Source of the DNA: Onchocerca lupi
Taxonomy: Eukaryota; Nematoda; Chromadorea; Rhabditida; Onchocercidae
DNA length: 64,000 nucleotides
Direction: 5' to 3'
Assembly (NCBI GenBank): GCA_028564675.1
Contig: JAOVVO010000088.1
Span: 1-64,000 of the forward strand
The notes under the pieces were generated by a model that searched no databases, was not told the DNA's origin, and worked only from the letters and a program-made list of their open reading frames with translations. This document shows positions 57,631-64,000 of the stretch, piece by piece. Within the stretch, counting starts at the first letter, position 1; each line of letters starts with the position of its first letter. Position numbers and translations under genes: made by a program.

Positions 57631-60600
57631 CTCAATTGTTGGTGCCAATAACGATACCAAATATGCTTGCGTTCGGCTGCAAATCAAAGTACTTAGAGCT
57701 AAAAAATTAACAATTAGTTCAGTAATTAAAACTTGGCGATAAATTTTATAAATTTTAATGAGTTGAAAAGTCTTCTAGAACGTCTCTATATCGGAACTTC
57801 AAGTGAAAATTTGAATCTTCAAATCAATTTTGTTACTGATTATGAAAAATATTGGAGAAACATCTTTTTAACGATTTTTCTCCAGTATTTTACTAATTGA
57901 TATACTGGAAAAAATTGATACACTAGAAATCTTAAAAATTTTAACTGATATACTAATTACACTGGGAATCTTAAAAATTCATTCAGTCATTTGAGAAAAA
58001 ATTTGAAAACTGAAGTTTTAAAAGCTTGAATTTAAATATTGAAGTTTTTACATACCCACTAGCTAGCATAACATTGCTGGTAGGCCGGGTAAATCCCAGC
58101 TTCTCGCTGTCTATATTTTTAATTAAATGTTGAAATCGATCCTCAGCGAAACTCAGCGACGATGAGAGTTCCATCGAGGATCGATGTCGACACTCAGCGC
58201 TACCACGAGACGAACAACTCATGACATTGCTATCCACGTAAAAATTGATGTGTAGTACTCCAACTGGATGAAATGAGCGTTTTGATACGCCAAATAATGT
58301 ATTGCTGTTGATATCACGAGATCGCAACTGTAATGCGTGGAATCTTTATAGATTCAATTAGCAGCGAATTTATATGTACTTGGAAGATGTCGAATTAGCT
58401 GAATACTGAGTGGAAACGTTTGGAGAAATCGATATTTCGTGTAGAAACATGAATTTCGAAAAAACTAAAATATTTCAATATATTCTGCAGAGATGAGATC
58501 GCATATTGGCGGAAAAAAAAAAAAACAAGAAATAGCTGCAGAAGAGAAACAAATAGTAGAAATGATATAAATAAAAAAATTAAGAAGTTAAGAAGGAATC
58601 GATTCAAAGTGAAAACCCTTTCTTTTGTTTCCAATCCGATATAAACTTCTTCTCACCTCTTCTTATTTGAACGCTTTCATGCAATTAATATTTCAATTTA
58701 TTTCTTTTTAAAATCTCTTCATTTGTACGAAAGATTTTCTAATGTCTAAATCAATAATATCGACAATTTTGCTATGCAAATCTCACCAAAATCGACTAAA
58801 ACGTGGTAGTATAAAGCAAATGATATGTCTGCACTATTCTTTGGAGGATACTTCGTCGGTCGGTGTAAATTTAGAAGAAACTTCGGCTTGCAGAAATTAA
58901 AAAGAAAATGCTTATGCTCTCAAATAGAAAAACAAATTTCAAGAACATTCTTTACATTCAATTGACTGACCTTCAAATTCACCTTACCATCTGCAACTAA
59001 ATTTGAATAGAAAACATCTGCCTCACCGATGATGTCACCATTTGCAGCGTTTCGGAGAGTAAAATAAATGACCCTGAATGTTATTATTTGATTTTTCTTT
59101 ATATATGTGCTAATTTCATGAATCATTCATTTAGTAATATAAGAGTCTGAATTCTGAACTCTTTTTCAGCGAAAATTCCATGAATATGAAATTCTGAACT
59201 CCATGAATGTGCAAGATATTCAGCTGCATCATCATACTACACTAGATGAACGAACTCTACCCTTCGAAATCTAGGAATGATCAGTGAAGGAAGGCTATAA
59301 ACGGTTCTGAGATAAAAAGGGAGACAGAAATATCTTATTGTCATGCAATCATTGAAAAGTCTGATGCATGTATACTAGTTTAGCTAAATATCTATATATT
59401 TAATCACAAAACAGGTACTGAATTTAAATAAATTAAAACGAAAAAAAAAAGGTCGCTCACCTGCCCTCAACACTACCGAACAACTTTTCACATGGAATAA
59501 CGATTTCCGGAAATTTATGTAGACTTGTTGAGGTAATTTCTACCGTTTTTGGAGACCGATAAACAATGATGTAATCTTCTTTCAAATTTTTTCTAAGAAT
59601 TACGAAATCATTTAGGATAAAATCTATTTTGAAAATCTCTTTTGAATAAAAGCACAATCGCTTCTACAAGTGATTTAGAGGGTTAACAAAAAAAGTAACG
59701 GTCCAGATGAAAAAGTAAAATTAGTTTTAATAATATGATAATTGGAAAAATCATTAAAATTCAGAAAAATAATTTTCTATTCCAATAACTAGCATGACTG
59801 AAGATTAAAGAAGTATTCTATGAAATACTCACCTGTGAATGGCGAGATAAACTTTTAGGTCAGTATATTTTATTTTACCTCGCTTTTCCAACTGTGAAAT
59901 GGAAACCTCCATACGAATTTGTTTTTCAGAAAAAGCACGACTGATTGATAATCGCTCCGATATTACTAAATATTTAATAAAAAAAAAAGCTGGAAATAGC
60001 AATCGGAAATAATGATGATAACAACTGAAAGCATCACTTTTCTGTGATAACAACTGAAAGCACCACTTTTCTGAAGAAAAAATATGGATGGATTTCATTT
60101 ATTCTTCTTATTCTGAAAACGCTGAAAAGCAAATTTGAAAATATAGTGTACAGTAAATGAAAATAAAGTAAACGATTTGAGAACAAATAATGAAAATGAA
60201 ATACCTATGAATCTCCCGGGTGATCCTTCTTGGATCTTTCCATCTTCTTCCGATAATCGTCCCCGATATACCACAGCATTTAGCTCACATTCCAGGGAAT
60301 CAACAGAATCCCAGAACAAAGCTTCACTAGAATTACGAAAACGTACGATGATATCCGAATTTCTCTTAGAGTCTGAACCAGTTGATGACATCGGTTTTTC
60401 AGTACAGAATCTGCAGAAGAAGAAAACAATGTGAAATGATTTTGAATATATAGTTCTCCTGATAGTCACAAACTTCTTCATCCCATAAAAATTCATATAG
60501 GGAAACCAATAAATTAATTTAGCATTATTGCCAACTATCACAATTTGATGGATTTTATAATTTGTACTGCTAATGAAGTACCGTTCCAATATATTTCTCT

Positions 60601-62834
60601 AGCAGTATGTCACAGAGATTTTTAAAGCAATTTGATACGAGATAAGAGATCATCTATTCGAAGATGAGGCTCATATGGAAAGGAATCAACGTGTAAAAAT
60701 CGCCTAAACTAAAACGGTACAGACATTTAACAACTGAACTGAAGAAAATACTTCTTGAAATTCAAATTAACATTTGGAAAATATGAAATGTTTGACACAA
60801 AATTCAAAGTCGACTGCTTTTTAAATAAGCAACAAGCAAGAAGAGCATGGTACTGCATATTTAAGCTAGAACAAAAGGCTATTTCAGAATACAAAAATCT
60901 CTTTGTAAAAGTGCCGAAAAGGCAATTCAAAGTGGACTGCGAGATTTTTGTTTTTATTGCATGCAATTTTCTACGCAGATTAATGCAAGAGTACAAACAA
61001 AATCAAATGGAATTCCTGCGAAGAATATTTGTTCAACAATCGGCCAGCATTCAGAAGATTTGCTAAATCTTAAAACTTCAGAAATTCCTCTGTATAATTG
61101 ATATTCGATAAAACAGATGGAGACCCAAAAAAAAAAAAAAAAAAAAAGTACTGAGAAACAATGAAGATCATGATAACTCACATTAGTCGAAAAAGAGTTA
61201 ATAAATTCATAAGAAGGACTTTTTCTCTGAATTATGTATTTGATTGTGTTCTAAAAGTAGTTATCGTAGCCTAGTGATATGGAGAAAATGAAAAACATGA
61301 GATGCGCAACTTCCTGATAATATGAGTGTTAGCGAACAAGAGAGATATAAATTTAAATGAAGTCAATTCTTCATTAATAGTTCGTTATGGTAATAAAAAT
61401 AATTTTAAAAAGTAGAGGAGTTAAGCAATCTTTTCTTGCTAAGCTTTTAGCTTTTTGCAGCAATAATTGAATAGCATAAAAATCAAAAAAAGCATAATGA
61501 ATCATTGTATCATTTCCAATAATTTAAGCAAGAGAAATTGAATGAAATTATCTATTCGAATAATAATAATGATGGCATCTTGCACTAATAGTTTGGAATG
61601 ACCCAATAATTAACTCATATTTTTTAGACCAAAAGTATTAATAAACGGAATTTACTGATGAATCGCAACACATTTATGTTGAATTTAAGTTCAACAATGG
61701 ACTATAAGACCATATTTGTTAGAGATTTATCGAAAATTAAGATTACAATATTCCTTCAATTATTTCATTGATTATGTTTTTTTTTTTTTTTTTTTTTACA
61801 AGGCTTGAAGTAATCCCTTTATTTCCAACTGAGCAAATTTAATTCCATTCTTTGATGTGATTTTCATAACTTCTCATTTACAAAATATTTTTAAATTTCT
61901 GCACCATATATCGCAAGTGGTCTTATTCCGAGTTTCTGGTATCATTTCTATTTAATCTTTAATTTTACTTGTTGCAATGAAATTTGTATAATTTGAACTC
62001 TTTGAATACTTTGCAAATTTTGCAGGAGATTGAAAAAATTAAGGTAGTTATAAATAATGTAAAACAGTTTGTTAAAAAATGAGAAAATGAAGTAGTAAAT
62101 ATCGCAAGCTTTGAAGTTTGACACATAACGAGAAAGTTTGTTTATTACCGATATTATTATTTAACTATCATCACTATAATCTAACATTCTTCAGAATTTA
62201 ATTTCGAAAATTTCTCAGTAAATCATTTGGAATGTCACTTATTCTATTTTTCTCATTAATTTTATTTCCTTGTTTAAATTCCAGTCCAATGCGTCACTTT
62301 TTCATGAAATTGACTTTTTTTTCTGTTTCTTCCTATTTTTCTAAAATTGAATTCTTTGCAAATTATCATATTCTTGGATAGTATTCTAAAATTGCGCTCT
62401 TCACAAATTCAATATTTCCGCATCTAATATCCAATAATTAACTGCTTTATTTCCAATACATTTTGGAGCTTAAGAGAGACCAGGTATATGAAACTTTCGA
62501 ACACACGACTATATTCAAGAATCCGATCAATATAACAATTACAGTGTTTTTCAGAAAGTGAATTTACTATTGTTAAAATTTGCTTTGTCTTTTTTCAACA
62601 AAAATTTCATAAATTGGTTAAAAAAGCTTACAATTCAAACCGAATAGTAACGTCATCATCGTAGTTGTAACGGACTGGTACTGGATTAACAAATTCGATC
62701 AGTTCACCTCGCCGACCGGTTGTCTCCACGTTTTCTGTGCTTCCAGATGGAGAACTACTGGCAAATTGATCATCTTCATTCAAGCACCCTTTAACTGCTA
62801 TCCATTTGCAACAATATAATTTGTTGAATGTTTT
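57631..62834 (-). CDS. Multi-exon gene with C2-like features, partial model
   Basis: Minus-strand exons: 62,834-62,632, 60,410-60,205, 59,965-59,833, 59,663-59,461, 59,073-58,971, 58,327-58,056 and 57,676-57,631. Splice signals are good and phases agree except between exons 3 and 4, where two bases are left but a phase-0 start follows. Either a small exon is missed or the weak GTTTAT donor is used. About 388 codons are seen; start and stop are not fixed. Features: PVPVRYNYDDDVTIRFELFC, FRNSSEALFWDSVDSLE, and TLRNAANGDIIGEADVFYSN followed by VNLKLRS, a pattern typical of the end of a C2 domain (IGEA.V....L, a gap, then L.L). The start faintly recalls the N-terminal C2 region of inositol polyphosphate 4-phosphatases (F.L.C.E..NS..V, then a later FW), but no phosphatase motif is seen. 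The last part is Ser/Arg-rich. Confidence 0.65.
57846..57893. repeat. Inverted repeat, 15-bp arms
   Basis: AAAATATTGGAGAAA is answered by TTTCTCCAGTATTTT with one mismatch, about 18 bases apart. It lies in the last intron of the minus-strand gene. Confidence 0.7.
60014..60074. repeat. Tandem duplication, 30-bp unit, in an intron
   Basis: GATAACAACTGAAAGCA followed by a CACTTTTCTG-type end occurs twice head to tail, with one base difference. Confidence 0.8.
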
Positions 62835-62857
62835 CTGAAATTCAATCTGAATTTTGA

Positions 62858-62905
62858 AAAATCCAATTTTCAAGGACTTTTGAAAGTCCTTGAAAACTGG
62901 ATTTT
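62858..62905. repeat. Imperfect inverted repeat beside an exon acceptor
   Basis: AAAATCCAATTTTCAAGGAC is matched by the inverse arm GTCCTTGAAAACTGGATTTT, with one mismatch and a short loop. It ends about 24 bases before the acceptor of the first recognised exon of the C2-like gene. Confidence 0.8.
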
Positions 62906-64000
62906 ACATCTTAATTTAATAAACTTAATTCAACAAACTGTGGCAATAAATTATATAGTCCTTCAGTATTCGAATGATGAAATTATTTTTGTATCTTATT
63001 AAAATAATGATGGATTTTTAAACAAATTAATAAACATGATTTCACGGAATTTCTTAAAGACTGGTGTTAAATAATCCAAATTAATTGACCTAATATAAAA
63101 CTAAAATGAACTACGGAGTAAGCATTTTTTTTTATTCTATTATTAGGAACGATCTATCAAATTATTATTTTTCTCTGTGATTTAGATAATTTCAATAATA
63201 TTATGATTGTGAAATCCTTAAGATGGATGGATTATCGAACATCATAATTTTAACTGGACATCACAAAAAGACCCATTGAATAGTAAAACGAGAATATATC
63301 TTATGTTTGTTTTTCGTAGTATCGTAACTACCACTCATAATTTTCGAGCATTGCAATTCTGTTTCAAAAAATCATAAGATAATTCATAGCTCTCTCTAAA
63401 GAAAAAGTTTTCTCAAAGACATACTTCGTTAATGCACTTCACTATTTATTTTCTTCTTCATCTATGTACTCATAACAATTAAACGATCTTTAATTCTCTG
63501 ATGCTATGAATTCAAATAATATTCTCTCTGACAATAACATGAATAACTTCTGCAAATTGTCCGACATTTTATTCATAATTAAGTTTGCTACTGGAATAGA
63601 GCTTCATGATAATAATCAGTCTTGCTTATAAGAAAACAACAATCAAATAAATCTATGTAAATAAAAATGTAAGTGTGAAAGTATTGTTATCACACAACGT
63701 TTCAAGTTGATTTGAAAACACTGCATTTAATGCCTATTTTTTTAGCAGCTCCGTAAGGATAAACATGTTTCCCGCCAAAACACCCTAAGGACAAGCATAT
63801 TTCCCATCAAAACGCTCCAATTAACAGAGAAACAAAGTGAGATCAATCAATTACAAGGTGGAATGTTGGAGATCAGGAAAGAAGGAAGAGCCGAAAGGAT
63901 TTAAAAGGTTCGGATTTTGAAGCAGAATCAATTCAAGTTCGATAACAATTTCAGTTCAACAAACAGTTCAATTCGGAGTTTCTACATCGACACAACGACA
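62906..64000. other. Right-edge region with weak repeat copy
   Basis: No gene is supported. A weak fifth member of the dispersed repeat (CACAACGTTTCAAGTTGATT, then GCATTTAATGCC) lies at about 63,670-63,745. From 63,750 two copies of a TTTCCCGCCAAAA/TTTCCCATCAAAA unit occur. The last 100 bases lose the A+T bias and could be the start of a gene beyond the window. Confidence 0.35.

Overview
The window is nuclear DNA of a parasitic nematode, most likely a filarial (spirurid) worm. It is about 70% A+T. The genes are split into many short exons with GT..AG introns, and several have a TTTCAG-type acceptor just before the start codon, as expected for spliced-leader trans-splicing. The gene set (NLF-1, ShK-domain protein, small secreted peptide precursors) is nematode-like. 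No tRNA, rRNA, CRISPR or prokaryote-type operon was seen. All exon models were built by eye from splice signals, reading-phase agreement and recalled family features; no search was run.

Left part (1-17,000). A gene on the minus strand runs off the left edge. It carries a near-identical tandem array of a 138-bp exon plus 118-bp intron (256-bp unit). Next are a decayed mitochondrial (nad6-like) insertion, a tentative small gene whose intron holds a dispersed repeat and two GCGAAG-loop hairpins, a pair of tandem paralogous secreted peptide genes (7.2-9.9 kb), and a five-exon four-membrane-pass protein (minus).

Middle (17,000-31,000). This part is conserved and gene dense. CDK8, the Mediator kinase, has 13 exons on the minus strand. 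The WD-repeat protein WDR70 has 16 exons, also minus and about 0.76 kb upstream of CDK8. A six-exon plus-strand gene encodes a basic coiled-coil protein whose C-terminus resembles the ALMS motif of centrosomal proteins.

31,000-44,000 is gene poor: microsatellites (a long CTG/CAG tract among them), copies of the dispersed repeat, and decayed coding fragments on the minus strand.

Right part (44,000-64,000). The five-exon nlf-1 gene (FAM155/NALF type auxiliary factor of the NALCN/NCA sodium leak channel) has a perfect GC hairpin with a GCAA loop just before its proposed start codon. After it come a decayed minus-strand region, a small secreted protein with two ShK domains and alternative 3' exons, and a seven-exon minus-strand gene with C2-like features whose ends are not resolved.

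The genes do not form a pathway. CDK8 and WDR70 are nuclear regulators, NLF-1 acts in the ER on ion-channel assembly, and the peptide and ShK genes enter the secretory route.
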